NCBI RefSeq assembly: GCF_021166585.1
Contig: NZ_JAJOZE010000006.1
Location: forward strand, 124,001-188,000
Length of the DNA stretch: 64,000 nt
Reading direction: 5' to 3'
Source of the DNA: Metabacillus kandeliae
GTDB taxonomy: Bacteria > Bacillota > Bacilli > Bacillales > Bacillaceae
The translations under genes and the position numbers were made by a program. This document shows positions 18,187-26,344 of the stretch, one piece after another (within the stretch, counting starts at the first letter, position 1; each line of letters opens with the position of its first letter). The notes beneath the pieces were generated by a model. The model saw only the letters and a program-made list of their open reading frames with translations, did not search any database and was not told the DNA's origin.

Positions 18187-18336
18187 TTTTACAAAGGGAA
18201 AACCTGGTTTTCGGACCCAGCACAAAGCCATATTCCCGAACCAAGGCTATATATTTCCGAATGGGGGAGAGAAATTCCCGAACGCGGCTGTTATATCCCC
18301 GAAAGTAGCCCATATTTTCCCGAACGGAAGGTTACA
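18187..18336 (+). repeat. Solitary copy of the phased 21-bp repeat unit
   Basis: Five TTCCCGAA-like octamers begin at 18233, 18254, 18275, 18296 and 18317, exactly 21 bases apart, after a conserved lead of ACAAAGGGAAAACCTGG. Substitutions occur (TTTCCGAA, TCCCCGAA) but no insertions or deletions. It belongs to the same family as the tandem array at 19547-20332 and lies on the other side of the NERD gene in the same orientation. The rest of 18042-18457 holds a small hairpin (CTGCAC/GTGCAG, 18143-18159) and no gene I can support. Confidence 0.85.
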
Positions 18337-18457
18337 GTTCGCGTATCTTCGGTTTCCGTGCCATCCTTCAAATGTATTTTCCCAAATAATGCTGCTAAAA
18401 GCTCAAAATTTTCAAGTCTGTTAATCTAATTAAAACATGTCTCCAGATCGCCTTTTC

Positions 18458-19426
18458 TTATAGGTTATTTCTCAAATAGACACGACTCTTTCTTGCATTT
18501 ACATGTTTAAGCCCTGAGGCAGATAATAAATTGAACGCCATTGTTTTAGAGTGAATATTTAAAAACGAACGGAACTCTTTATTGGAGATGGCTGGGGAAT
18601 TGGTGAGAAGAAAATAATCCTCGAGCGATGATAAATAGGCTTTTTCTGACTGCCGTGTGCATTCCCTGCAGACCCACTTGCCATGAATTCTGTTCATAGG
18701 GAGAGCGAGACAGCTGGGGCAATAGACCCCGGTGCTGCAATCCGAAAGTTTAAGCTGATACTGCTCCAGCACAGGCTTTAACTTGATGGTATGGTTTTTT
18801 TGTAGCAGCCGCGAAAGCCTGCGAATAGAAGTCTGCTCTAATAAAGGGGATCTTTGTATCAGAAGAAGCTCATTGATGCGGTCACAAATTACAGCAGAAT
18901 GGACAATCTTTTTGTAAAAAGATTGGTTAAAAGTCACCATTTTTATCAAAGTAGACGGACTGCTGATCACAACCAAGAATTCTAATGGGATATCGTTAAA
19001 ATACTTTGTTGCCAGCCACTGCTGCAGCTGTTTCTTATGCCGTGCAGCTTGAAGAAAGGGATCAGGAAAAGCCTCCTCTTTTTCACCAATTCTTCTAATG
19101 AGCTGATGAAAGTTCTGGTCAAAAACCAACGTGCCGGAAATGTTTTTCACCTCTAATATCAAGATGAAATTGGCGTGGAGGATAAGGGTGTCCATCTGGA
19201 AGAAATGAGAAGCAGAGGGAAGGCGGAGGTCGTGAAGAATAAAAAACTCTTTTTCAGGAAGGAAGCTTAAATGATAATCAATAGATTTCTCACCGTTGTA
19301 TCCAGCCGTATACCTGGCCAAATCAGCTTCAATCTGTGATCGTTTCCGATGCTGGGCAGGAAGCCGTCTTAATAATGCCTCCAGTTGAAGCATCACAGTA
19401 GGTTTTGTTCGCTCTTTAATGATCAA
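18458..19426 (-). CDS. NERD-domain protein with C-terminal zinc-ribbon-like cysteines
   Basis: 322 residues. The NERD (nuclease-related) domain covers about 40-150: GYNGEKSIDYHL, then FQMDTLILHANFILILEVKN with the Asp and Glu-x-Lys expected for a PD-(D/E)XK-like active site. Near residue 235 two pairs of cysteines, CPSC and CREC, are spaced as in a zinc ribbon, and a small helical end follows. Family members are thought to act on DNA; the biological role is unknown. The gene stands alone, opposite to its neighbours on the right, and is bracketed by copies of the 21-bp phased repeat. No terminator is visible after the stop. Confidence 0.85.
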   Translation of the reverse strand: MIIKERTKPTVMLQLEALLRRLPAQHRKRSQIEADLARYTAGYNGEKSIDYHLSFLPEKEFFILHDLRLPSASHFFQMDTLILHANFILILEVKNISGTLVFDQNFHQLIRRIGEKEEAFPDPFLQAARHKKQLQQWLATKYFNDIPLEFLVVISSPSTLIKMVTFNQSFYKKIVHSAVICDRINELLLIQRSPLLEQTSIRRLSRLLQKNHTIKLKPVLEQYQLKLSDCSTGVYCPSCLALPMNRIHGKWVCRECTRQSEKAYLSSLEDYFLLTNSPAISNKEFRSFLNIHSKTMAFNLLSASGLKHVNARKSRVYLRNNL

Positions 19427-19546
19427 TATACCACCTCATTTTCTTTTTCATTTACCCCTTTCTCCCTAAATCGACAGAACCCTGCTAAATATGCAAAGTT
19501 GTATTTTGAAGAACGGGAAAAAAAGGAAGTGCATGGAATCTAGTAA

Positions 19547-20332
19547 CGCCATTTTACAAAGGGAAAACTTGCTTTTCGAACTCACCACAATGCCATATTC
19601 CCGAATCAAGTTCTTATTTTCCCGAACGGCCGGTTACAAGAACCCCACTCAGTTTCTGAGCAAACACAGAACTTGCTGCCATTTTGTATGTTGCCCAAAC
19701 TGCCACCGCCATTTTACAAAGGGAAAACCTGCTTTTCGAACTCGGCACAATGCCATACTCCCGAATCAAGCCCTCATTTTCCCAAATGGCAGAGGGAAAT
19801 TCCCGAAACCGGCTCTTATATTCCCGAAAGCAGCCCTTAATTTCCCGGACGGCAGGTTACAAAGAACCCCACCCAGTTTCTGAGCAAACCCAGTACTTGC
19901 TTCCACTTTGTATGTTGCCCAAATCGCCATTTAACAAAGGGAAAACCTGCCTTTCGAACACGGCACAAAGCCATATTCCCGAATCAAGGCCTCATTTTCC
20001 CAAATGGCAGAGGGAAATTCCCGAAACCGGCCCTTATATTCTCGAAAGCAGCCAATATTTTCCCGAACGGCCGGTTACAAACAACCCACCCAGTTTCTGA
20101 GCAAGCCCTGAATGTGCAGCCACTTTGTATGTGCCCAAACCGCCATTTTACAAAGGGAAAACCTGGTTTTCGGACCCAGCACAAAGCCATATTCCCGAAC
20201 CAAGGCTTCATTTTCCCGAATGGCAGAGGGAAATTCCCGAAACCGGCTCTTATATTCCCGAAAGGAGCCAATATTTTCCCGAACTGCCGGAAACAAAGAA
20301 CCCAACAAGGTATCTGAGCAATCCCCCACCCA
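19547..20332 (+). repeat. Tandem array of four ~217-bp units, each with TTCCCGAA boxes every 21 bp
   Basis: Units begin with CGCCATTTTACAAAGGG at 19547, 19707, 19925 (one base changed) and 20141. The last three carry five octamers each: 19758/19779/19800/19821/19842, 19976/19997/20018/20039/20060 and 20192/20213/20234/20255/20276, always 21 bases apart. The first unit has only two (19598, 19619), as if three periods (63 bp) were lost. Between units a spacer with CAGTTTCTGAGCAA recurs. Several boxes sit between short complementary arms, for example GGCTC...GAGCC. Several reading frames stay open through it, but none has a credible start, so I treat it as non-coding. It fills most of the ~990-base gene-free stretch 19427-20414. 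Confidence 0.88.
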
Positions 20333-20361
20333 TTTACACAAAAAAAAATATATGGTATCTT
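20333..20361 (+). promoter_or_regulatory. Promoter of the arsR-type gene
   Basis: TTTACA (20333-20338), a 17-base spacer and TATCTT (20356-20361) form a plausible sigma-A promoter directly after the repeat array. The operator-like dyad at 20364 covers the expected start of transcription. Confidence 0.5.
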
Positions 20362-20363
20362 AT

Positions 20364-20383
20364 ATTTCGATGGATATCGAAAT
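20364..20383. promoter_or_regulatory. ArsR-type operator, perfect 8-4-8 inverted repeat
   Basis: ATTTCGAT-N4-ATCGAAAT lies at the predicted transcription start of the regulator gene. A related copy occurs before the transporter gene. The position fits autorepression. Confidence 0.6.
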
Positions 20384-20414
20384 TGAAGCACCACCGCGGA
20401 AAGGATCTGTAACC

Positions 20415-20693
20415 ATGGTTGAAAATCCAGAAATGCAGCAGGCAGTCAAGATTTACAAAGCCCTTGGGGAGCCGACGCGCCTCCGCATTGCCATGCTGCT
20501 GAAAGAAGAAAGCAATCAATGCTGCTCAGCGCTTGGAAAAAAATTAGATACAGTTGCCATTTCCACCCTCTCACACCATCTGAAGCAAATGGCTGATTCA
20601 GGCCTGCTGACTTCCCGTAAGGAAGGCACCTTTATTTACTACAGCCTGGATCAGGAAGTGGCTGAGAAATTTGCTCCGTACTTGCTGAAATAA
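20415..20693 (+). CDS. ArsR-family winged-helix repressor
   Basis: 92 residues. The winged helix is typical: KALGEPTRLRIAMLL, then the recognition helix region STLSHHLKQMADSGLL and the wing SRKEGTFIYYSL. The pair Cys36-Cys37 (NQCCSAL) is at the place of the metal-site helix in some ArsR proteins, but the usual ELCVCDL motif is absent, so metal sensing is uncertain. AAAGGA lies about 9 bases before the ATG; earlier in-frame starts run through the operator and repeat and were rejected. It precedes an MFS efflux gene, with an operator-like dyad before each. Confidence 0.88.
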   Translation: MVENPEMQQAVKIYKALGEPTRLRIAMLLKEESNQCCSALGKKLDTVAISTLSHHLKQMADSGLLTSRKEGTFIYYSLDQEVAEKFAPYLLK

Positions 20694-20708
20694 ATTTTTT
20701 TCGCTCTA

Positions 20709-20728
20709 ATTTCGATATTTGTAGAAAT
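20709..20728. promoter_or_regulatory. Second ArsR-type operator, imperfect copy
   Basis: ATTTCGAT-N4-GTAGAAAT keeps the left half of the 20364 dyad exactly and six of eight bases of the right half. It lies in the 68-base gap between the regulator and the MFS gene, where it could control the transporter separately. Confidence 0.5.
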
Positions 20729-20761
20729 ATAAAAATAAAAGAAAAGAGGCGTCATGCTCAT

Positions 20762-21952
20762 ATGGAATCTGCATGGAGGATTTATATCCTGGCTTTTATC
20801 AGTTTTTTAGTCGGAACGTCGCAAAACATTATTACGGGAATTCTAGACCAGATTGCAAGCAGCCTTCATATTACAGTTTATACAGCGGGGCAGCTTATTA
20901 CGGTGTATTCCCTGGTGTATGCGATCGGGACGCCGGTTCTTATTGCATTGACAGCGAAATGGGATAGACGAAAGCTGATTCTTTCCGGACTTGCTGTTTT
21001 TACCGCTGCCAATCTATTGATTTATCTTCTGCCAGGGTTTGAATGGTTTCTTGCTGCAAGGATCGTGATGGCCCTTGGTGCGGGGACAGTTGTTGTGACA
21101 GCGCTCAGCATGGCTGCGAAAATTGCCCCTCCCGGGAAGCAGGCGAGCTCAATAGCCACAGTGATCATGGGCTTTACAGCGTCTCTTATTATTGGGGTGC
21201 CAATCGGAAGAATCGTTTCTTCAGCTTTAGGCTGGAAAACTGTGTTTTTAGGAATTGTGATTGTAGGGATCATCGGCATGTTGGTCGTTGCTCTTACGAT
21301 TCCCCGTGTGAAAGGAGATGCGCCTGTTCCTCTTGTGAGACAAATAAGTCTTCTAAAGTCTCCAAAGGTTGCGCTGGGTCTTGCGATCACCTTTTTGTGG
21401 TGCGGCGGCTATTCGATTGCGTATACTTACATCTCTCCTTATCTTCTGGAAGTAAAAGGAATGAATGGGGGGCTGATCAGCAGCGCTCTTCTCGCATTTG
21501 GAATTGCCAGCCTGATCGGATCCAAGCTTGGCGGGTACAGCACGGATAAAAAGGGGATTTCTTTTACGCTGCTCAGCGGGATGCTGCTTCACATTGTGTC
21601 TCTCATTCTCCTATCCATTTCAGGGCACTCCATTTTAGCTGTCCTTGGGTTTCTTGTTTTATGGTCCTTTTCCGCTTGGACAACAGGTCCGACACAGCAA
21701 TTTAACTTGGTTTCTCTCAAGCCCGAAGCTTCAAGCGTCATGCTCAGCCTGAACCAATCAACGATGCAGCTCGCCATGGCGGCCGGAGCTGCCCTTGGCG
21801 GCGTAGCTGCAGGAAGCGTGTCTCTTTCTTCTGTAACTTGGTTTGGAGCTGCTGGTGTTGCACTCGCTGCTGGTGCGGTTCTGCTCCTTTCCCGTATGCA
21901 GGCAGGCAGTACACCTGTCAGCAAAGCAGCAAAAAATCAGCCTGCAAATTAA
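20762..21952 (+). CDS. Major facilitator superfamily efflux transporter
   Basis: 396 residues with twelve hydrophobic segments. Loop 2-3 carries the MFS motif A variant ALTAKWDRRKLILSG, and span 5 ends in VGVPIGRIVSSALGWKTVF, the motif C region of drug:H+ antiporters of the DHA1 type (AraJ/YdhP-like). It probably exports a small toxic compound or sugar at the cell membrane. It is downstream of an ArsR-type gene in the same direction with an operator copy in between, so its expression is probably induced by the ligand of that regulator. Confidence 0.88.
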   Translation: MESAWRIYILAFISFLVGTSQNIITGILDQIASSLHITVYTAGQLITVYSLVYAIGTPVLIALTAKWDRRKLILSGLAVFTAANLLIYLLPGFEWFLAARIVMALGAGTVVVTALSMAAKIAPPGKQASSIATVIMGFTASLIIGVPIGRIVSSALGWKTVFLGIVIVGIIGMLVVALTIPRVKGDAPVPLVRQISLLKSPKVALGLAITFLWCGGYSIAYTYISPYLLEVKGMNGGLISSALLAFGIASLIGSKLGGYSTDKKGISFTLLSGMLLHIVSLILLSISGHSILAVLGFLVLWSFSAWTTGPTQQFNLVSLKPEASSVMLSLNQSTMQLAMAAGAALGGVAAGSVSLSSVTWFGAAGVALAAGAVLLLSRMQAGSTPVSKAAKNQPAN

Positions 21953-21960
21953 AACGGACA

Positions 21961-21989
21961 TTGACATCCATTTGCTAGATTGGTAAAGT
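21961..21989 (+). promoter_or_regulatory. Promoter of the mmuPM S-box operon
   Basis: TTGACA (21961-21966), a 17-base spacer and TAAAGT (21984-21989) are followed about 15 bases later by the riboswitch. Confidence 0.65.
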
Positions 21990-22004
21990 AGTAAAAAAAT
22001 ATTT

Positions 22005-22106
22005 CTTATCCAGAGAGGTGGAGGGACTGGCCCTTTGAAGCCTCAGCAGCAGGTCTTTTTTAAGATACTGTGCTAACTCCAGCGGGTGAAGAGCCCGATA
22101 GATAAG
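22005..22106 (+). promoter_or_regulatory. SAM-I (S-box) riboswitch
   Basis: The outer stem CTTATC / GATAAG closes the element. Inside are the conserved AGAG-GTGGAGGGA-TGGCCC block, the TGAAGCCTCAGCA stretch, TGTGCTAA-TCC and the GGGTGAAGAGCCC-GATAGATAAG arm. Sequence and order match the SAM-I aptamer, which ends transcription when S-adenosylmethionine is plentiful. The inner GCC-TCAGCA part deviates slightly from the usual CCGGCAAC. The expression platform is the terminator at 22129. Confidence 0.93.
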
Positions 22107-22128
22107 TGATTCATTTATTTGTCGGCAG

Positions 22129-22153
22129 CGCACTCTTAAGGGGTGCGTTTTTT
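22129..22153 (+). terminator. Riboswitch-controlled terminator
   Basis: CGCACTC pairs with GGGTGCG (one G-U) around TTAAG and is followed by six T, then more T. It lies 23 bases after the aptamer and about 35 bases before the mmuP start. Confidence 0.88.
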
Positions 22154-22186
22154 GTTTTTTCTGGGTGGAAAAGAAGGAGAGCTGAC

Positions 22187-23590
22187 ATGGGAACGAAACA
22201 CGAGTTTCAAAGAAACATGCAGGCGAGGCACGTTATTATGCTTTCGCTTGGAGGGGTAATATGGACAGGATTGTTTCTAAGCACAGGCTACACCATTCAG
22301 CAGGCAGGCCCCTTTGGCACGATTGTCTCATATTTGGTAGGGGCTCTGGCTGTTTATCTTGTCATGCTTTGTTTAGGCGAGCTTTCCGTACATATGCCGG
22401 AAACAGGCTCTTTTCATACGTATGCAGCGAAGTATATCGGACCCGGAACTGGTTATACGGTAGCCTGGCTGTACTGGCTGACCTGGACGGTTGCGCTCGG
22501 ATCGGAATTCACAGCAGCCGGGCTTCTGATGCAGCGGTGGTTTCCTTTTGTCAGTGTCTGGATCTGGAGTGCGATGTTTGCTGCCTTGATTTTTGGATTA
22601 AATGCGGTTACGATACGATTTTTTGCCGAGTCTGAGTTCTGGTTTTCTTCTGTGAAGGTGCTGGCAATCGTCATTTTCGTTATCTTGGGAGCGGGTGCCA
22701 TGTTCGGATTAATTCCTCTTGCCCATAGTGAGCCGGCCCCGTTTTTCTCAAATTTGACAAGCGGAGGTCTTTTTCCAAACGGGGCTTTTGCCGTTGTCAT
22801 GACAATGCTTGCCGTGAATTTTGCTTATTCGGGTACCGAACTGATTGGTGTTGCAGCAGGAGAAACAGCTGATCCTCAAAAAAACATACCGCTTGCGATC
22901 CGGACGACGCTCTTTAGACTGATTCTCTTTTTCATCGGCACGATTGTGATCTTGTCAGCCCTGCTGCCAATGTCAGATGCAGGAGTATTAAAAAGCCCCT
23001 TTGTTGCCGTTTTTGAAAGAATCGGTCTTCCTTATGCAGCGGACCTCATGAACTTTGTGATTTTGACAGCAATCCTATCAGCGGCCAACTCCGGTCTTTA
23101 TGCATCTTCCAGAATGCTGTGGTCGCTTGCTGATAAGAAAACCATTCCTGCCCTTTTTGGAAAAGTGACAAAGAAAGGGATCCCGCTGAATGCGGTTATA
23201 TTCAGTATGATTGGCGGCTGTCTGGCCCTGTTATCCAGTGTTATTGCGCCGGATACTGTGTACACAGTACTCGTTTCCATCTCAGGCCTTGCTGTAGTTG
23301 CTGTCTGGATGAGCATCAGCGCCTCCCACTATTTTTTCCGTAAGAGGTTTGTGAATGAAGGGAATGACATAAAGAAGCTAGCCTATAAAGCGCCGCTCTA
23401 TCCTTTTGTCCCGATTGCCTCTTTCTTGCTGTGCCTTGCCTCTGTCATCGGCATTGCTTTTGATCCGACGCAGCGGATTGCTTTGTACTGCGGAGTGCCG
23501 TTTATTTTACTATGCTATGCGGGCTATTATTTACCGAAACTATGGAAGAAAAGAGGAGAAAGCTATGCAGCAGAAAACCAATCCCATTGA
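22187..23590 (+). CDS. mmuP: S-methylmethionine permease (APC family)
   Basis: 467 residues from an ATG with AAGGAG 8 bases upstream; an earlier in-frame codon lies inside the riboswitch and was rejected. The amino-terminal [27 protein letters not shown] motif region and twelve hydrophobic spans identify an amino acid/H+ symporter of the APC superfamily. Two facts point to S-methylmethionine: S-box control and overlap with mmuM. B. subtilis ybgF-ybgG has the same arrangement. It imports a methyl donor used to make methionine from homocysteine when methionine is short. Confidence 0.88.
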   Translation: MGTKHEFQRNMQARHVIMLSLGGVIWTGLFLSTGYTIQQAGPFGTIVSYLVGALAVYLVMLCLGELSVHMPETGSFHTYAAKYIGPGTGYTVAWLYWLTWTVALGSEFTAAGLLMQRWFPFVSVWIWSAMFAALIFGLNAVTIRFFAESEFWFSSVKVLAIVIFVILGAGAMFGLIPLAHSEPAPFFSNLTSGGLFPNGAFAVVMTMLAVNFAYSGTELIGVAAGETADPQKNIPLAIRTTLFRLILFFIGTIVILSALLPMSDAGVLKSPFVAVFERIGLPYAADLMNFVILTAILSAANSGLYASSRMLWSLADKKTIPALFGKVTKKGIPLNAVIFSMIGGCLALLSSVIAPDTVYTVLVSISGLAVVAVWMSISASHYFFRKRFVNEGNDIKKLAYKAPLYPFVPIASFLLCLASVIGIAFDPTQRIALYCGVPFILLCYAGYYLPKLWKKRGESYAAENQSH

Positions 23591-24554
23591 ACGGATGGTG
23601 GAAGAATACAAAGTCCTGATTCTCGACGGGGCGCTGGCAACAGAGCTGGAAAAGCATGGCTGCAGCCTTGATGATCCCCTTTGGTCTGCAAAGGTGCTGC
23701 TTGAAAATCCTGATGTCATTTACCGGGTGCATAAAGATTACTTTGAAGCCGGGGCAGATTGCGCCATCACAGCCAGCTATCAGGCAACAGAAGAAGGATT
23801 TTTGAAAAAAGGCATTGGAAGAGAAGAAGCGATCAGCTTAATCAAAAAAACAGTAGAGCTCGCAAAAGAAGCGAGGGATGAGGTTTGGAGAAAGAGTGAT
23901 TCAGAACGCCCGAAGCCGCTTGTCGCAGGATCAGTCGGACCATATGGCGCTTACTTGGCTGATGGCTCTGAATATACAGGGGACTACGATGTTACACGTG
24001 AAACATTAATTTCGTTCCATCGGTCAAGAATACAAGCGCTCATTGAGGCGGGAGCCGACGTCCTGGCGTTTGAAACGATTCCTTCTTTTCAGGAGGCGGA
24101 AGTTTTATTATCTTTGCTTGAGGACTTCCCTGATATGTATGCCTGGCTTTCCTTCTCTCTAAAGAACGGACAGCAAATCAGCGATGGAACGGAGCTTGCC
24201 AAATGTGCAGAAGCTTTCGGCAAACACGTCCAGATTGCCTCCATCGGAGTAAACTGCGCACCGGCCGATGCTGCAGCAAAGGCAATTCAGCTGCTTGGAA
24301 AGCATACGCAAAAGCCCCTCATCATCTATCCCAATTCCGGTGAGTCTTATGACGCCACGACCAAAACATGGGATGGGAACAGCTCTTGCGCAGAAATCAG
24401 CGGGCAGTCAGCCTCCTGGTTTGAAGCAGGGGCGCGCCTAATCGGAGGCTGCTGCCGCACCAATTCAGATCAAATTAAACAGCTGGCAGAGAAATGGCGT
24501 TCGTTTAGTCAAATAGAAACCGGTTCTGCTGCCTTACCGCTAAAAGCAGATTGA
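23565..24554 (+). CDS. mmuM: Homocysteine S-methyltransferase
   Basis: 329 residues. [14 protein letters not shown] starts the (beta/alpha)8 barrel, and the zinc ligands are the Cys of GVNCAP and the Cys pair of IGGCCRTN. It transfers a methyl group from S-methylmethionine to homocysteine, giving two methionines. AGAGGAG precedes the ATG, which lies 26 bases inside the end of mmuP, so translation is coupled. A + strand terminator for it sits within the 3' end of the convergent dehydrogenase gene; the coding regions overlap by 46 bases tail to tail. Confidence 0.93.
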   Translation: MQQKTNPIERMVEEYKVLILDGALATELEKHGCSLDDPLWSAKVLLENPDVIYRVHKDYFEAGADCAITASYQATEEGFLKKGIGREEAISLIKKTVELAKEARDEVWRKSDSERPKPLVAGSVGPYGAYLADGSEYTGDYDVTRETLISFHRSRIQALIEAGADVLAFETIPSFQEAEVLLSLLEDFPDMYAWLSFSLKNGQQISDGTELAKCAEAFGKHVQIASIGVNCAPADAAAKAIQLLGKHTQKPLIIYPNSGESYDATTKTWDGNSSCAEISGQSASWFEAGARLIGGCCRTNSDQIKQLAEKWRSFSQIETGSAALPLKAD

Positions 24555-25696
24555 TAGATTGTGAGAATATCTTTTATCTCTAAAGCAAGAGGGCTCCGAG
24601 CAAGGAGCCGTTTTTGCTTTTCAGCATCCTTTGCAAGCAGGGGCAATGCGCCTTCTGTAACACCGAATTCCGCCAGAGTTGAAGGAATCCCCACATCCTC
24701 CACAAGCCTTTTCAGATCTTTCACACATTGATAGGATGCTTCTTCTTCTGATAAAAAGGCAGAATGTGTGCCAAGGGCATTTAAGATATCGGCCATTCGT
24801 TTCTGGCAGGATTTTCGGATGTATTCCATCACATATGGCAGCAGAACTGCATTGGAGTCTCCATGGGCAATGTGAAACTGGCCGCCGAGCGGATAGGCGA
24901 GAGCGTGAACGCCTGCAACGCCGGCGTTGAAAAAGGCGAGACCTGCCATAAAGCTGCCATGGCTCATGTCCGTCCTCGCTTCTTTGTTATTTCCGTCCTT
25001 TACAGCTTTTCGAAGAGAACGGCTGATCAAGCGGATGGCCTGCAGGGCAAGTCCGTCTGTCACGGGTGACGCATTAATGGAAACGTAAGCTTCTACTGCA
25101 TGGGTCAAAGCATCAATGCCGGTGGCAGCTGTCACCTTTGGCGGCACAGAGAGGGTCAGTTCAGGATCAACGATTGCTGCATCTGCCAGCAGAAAGTCGT
25201 GTGCCACAACATCCTTTGTGCTTGCAAGGGATAGAACGGAAATATTGGTTACTTCTGAGCCGGTTCCAGCCGTTGTAGGGATTAAAATTTTCGGCAGTCC
25301 TTTTCTTTCAATCTGCTTTGTACCCGTCAAATTCAAATAGTCAGCGGCATTGCCTTCATGTACCGCAAGAACAGCGGCAAGCTTTGCCAAGTCAAGGGCG
25401 CTTCCTCCGCCAAGTTCGATGACCAAATCAAATTGCCCTTCTTTTGCAAAGGAAACAAGCTTTTCGCCTGTTTCCAAAGGAGGCTCAGGAACAATATCTG
25501 TGTAAAGTGATACATCATAGCCAGCTTGGGATAAAGGACTGGTCACTTTGTCTGTGAGTCCGATTTGTTTCAGCATTGGGTCAGTCACAGCGAGAATCCG
25601 CTTGGGGGCATGTTTTTCAACTTCAGGGAGCAGCTCTTTTAACGAGCCCCAGCCTGTATAGCTTAGCGGGGCAAACACTAATTTTGACGTATTCAC
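24509..25696 (-). CDS. Iron-containing alcohol dehydrogenase
   Basis: 395 residues, typical of type III dehydrogenases. GGGSALDLAK (about 97-106) binds the NAD(P) pyrophosphate, PTTAGTGSEVT follows, and metal ligands are in DALTHAVEAY and GVHALAYPLGGQFHIAHGDSNAVLLP. Substrate alcohols or aldehydes vary widely in this family (butanol, propanediol, lactaldehyde, maleylacetate), and nothing in the context narrows it. It is a single gene; a near-consensus cre box just before its ribosome site suggests control by CcpA. Confidence 0.92.
   Translation of the reverse strand: MNTSKLVFAPLSYTGWGSLKELLPEVEKHAPKRILAVTDPMLKQIGLTDKVTSPLSQAGYDVSLYTDIVPEPPLETGEKLVSFAKEGQFDLVIELGGGSALDLAKLAAVLAVHEGNAADYLNLTGTKQIERKGLPKILIPTTAGTGSEVTNISVLSLASTKDVVAHDFLLADAAIVDPELTLSVPPKVTAATGIDALTHAVEAYVSINASPVTDGLALQAIRLISRSLRKAVKDGNNKEARTDMSHGSFMAGLAFFNAGVAGVHALAYPLGGQFHIAHGDSNAVLLPYVMEYIRKSCQKRMADILNALGTHSAFLSEEEASYQCVKDLKRLVEDVGIPSTLAEFGVTEGALPLLAKDAEKQKRLLARSPLALEIKDILTIYQSAFSGKAAEPVSI
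24592..24615 (+). terminator. mmuM terminator inside the dehydrogenase coding region
   Basis: GGCTCC pairs with GGAGCC around GAGCAA, then GTTTTTGC on the + strand. It is about 40 bases after the mmuM stop codon, inside the opposing reading frame. Confidence 0.6.
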
Positions 25697-25715
25697 AGAA
25701 ATTTCTCCTCCTTAA

Positions 25716-25729
25716 AATAAGCGCTTACA
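25716..25729 (-). promoter_or_regulatory. cre box upstream of the iron alcohol dehydrogenase
   Basis: On the - strand TGTAAGCGCTTATT fits the cre consensus except for one base near the 3' end and has the full palindromic core AAGCGCTT. It is 20 bases before the start codon. Confidence 0.55.
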
Positions 25730-25763
25730 ACTCTCATTTTAAGGAAAAGCCGCCAGACAAGAA

Positions 25764-25795
25764 AGAAAAAAGGATGAGACAAAAGCTCATCCTTT
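25764..25795 (-). terminator. Terminator of the marR-SDR-quinone reductase operon
   Basis: AAAGGATGAG and CTCATCCTTT form a perfect 10-bp stem; on the - strand it is followed by TTTTTTCTTTC. The last gene's stop codon lies in the stem. Confidence 0.8.
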
Positions 25796-26320
25796 CAAAT
25801 CTGGATTCTGAACATAGGCAGCATACGCTTCAGCACTTTCTTCAAGCATTTCCTCTGTGACAGTACGTACACCCTGCAGCAGGAAGGATGGAAGAAGCGT
25901 CATGCCGGTCAAATTTGCCGTTGCCTGGAAAGGAAGAGTCAGAGCTTTCATCTCAAACTTGTTATAGCCGCCTTCCTTGTACGCTTCAGCAGGTCCGCCG
26001 GTAGAAATAGCGAGAAGCAGCTCTTTTCCGTGAAGCGCCGTTCCATTTGATCCGTAGGCAAAACCGTATTCCAAAACAGCATCCTGCCATTGCTTCAACA
26101 ATGCAGGAGAGCTGTACCAATAGAACGGAAACTGAAACACAATACGGTCATGATCCAGCAGGAGCTGCTGTTCCTTTTTTACATCAATGTTGAAGTCAGG
26201 ATAAGCTTTATAAAGATCATGCACGGTGACATTTTCTTCTTTTTGAATACGGTTCAGCCATGCCTTGTTTACTTTGGATTGCCCAAGGTTTGGGTGGGCA
26301 GCGATAATGAGTGTTTTCAT
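25787..26320 (-). CDS. NAD(P)H oxidoreductase, flavodoxin-like fold (YwrO/KefF type)
   Basis: 177 residues. MKTLIIAAHPNLGQSKVNKAW is the flavin phosphate-binding start, QFPFYWYSSPALLKQWQD is the conserved central motif of the YwrO/KefF/MdaB quinone reductase group, and AISTGGPAEAYKEGGYN surrounds the flavin ring. It likely reduces quinones or nitro compounds in the cytoplasm. It is the last of three co-directional genes headed by a MarR regulator, 24 bases after the SDR gene, and is therefore probably induced by the same electrophile. Confidence 0.88.
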   Translation of the reverse strand: MKTLIIAAHPNLGQSKVNKAWLNRIQKEENVTVHDLYKAYPDFNIDVKKEQQLLLDHDRIVFQFPFYWYSSPALLKQWQDAVLEYGFAYGSNGTALHGKELLLAISTGGPAEAYKEGGYNKFEMKALTLPFQATANLTGMTLLPSFLLQGVRTVTEEMLEESAEAYAAYVQNPDLKG

Positions 26321-26344
26321 GAGGTTTTTCTCCTTTAGTGTTTG

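Noticed and set aside
18187-20332. CRISPR-like array
   Set aside because: The repeated octamer is short, 21-bp steps leave no variable spacers of ~30 bases, and there are no cas genes.
19491-20394. Several long reading frames on both strands across the repeat array, encoding heptapeptide repeats such as FGNIRAG or IFPNxxx
   Set aside because: They arise because the 21-bp period has no stop in several frames at once. None has a ribosome site, frames change between units, and the first unit is shortened, so coding is unlikely.
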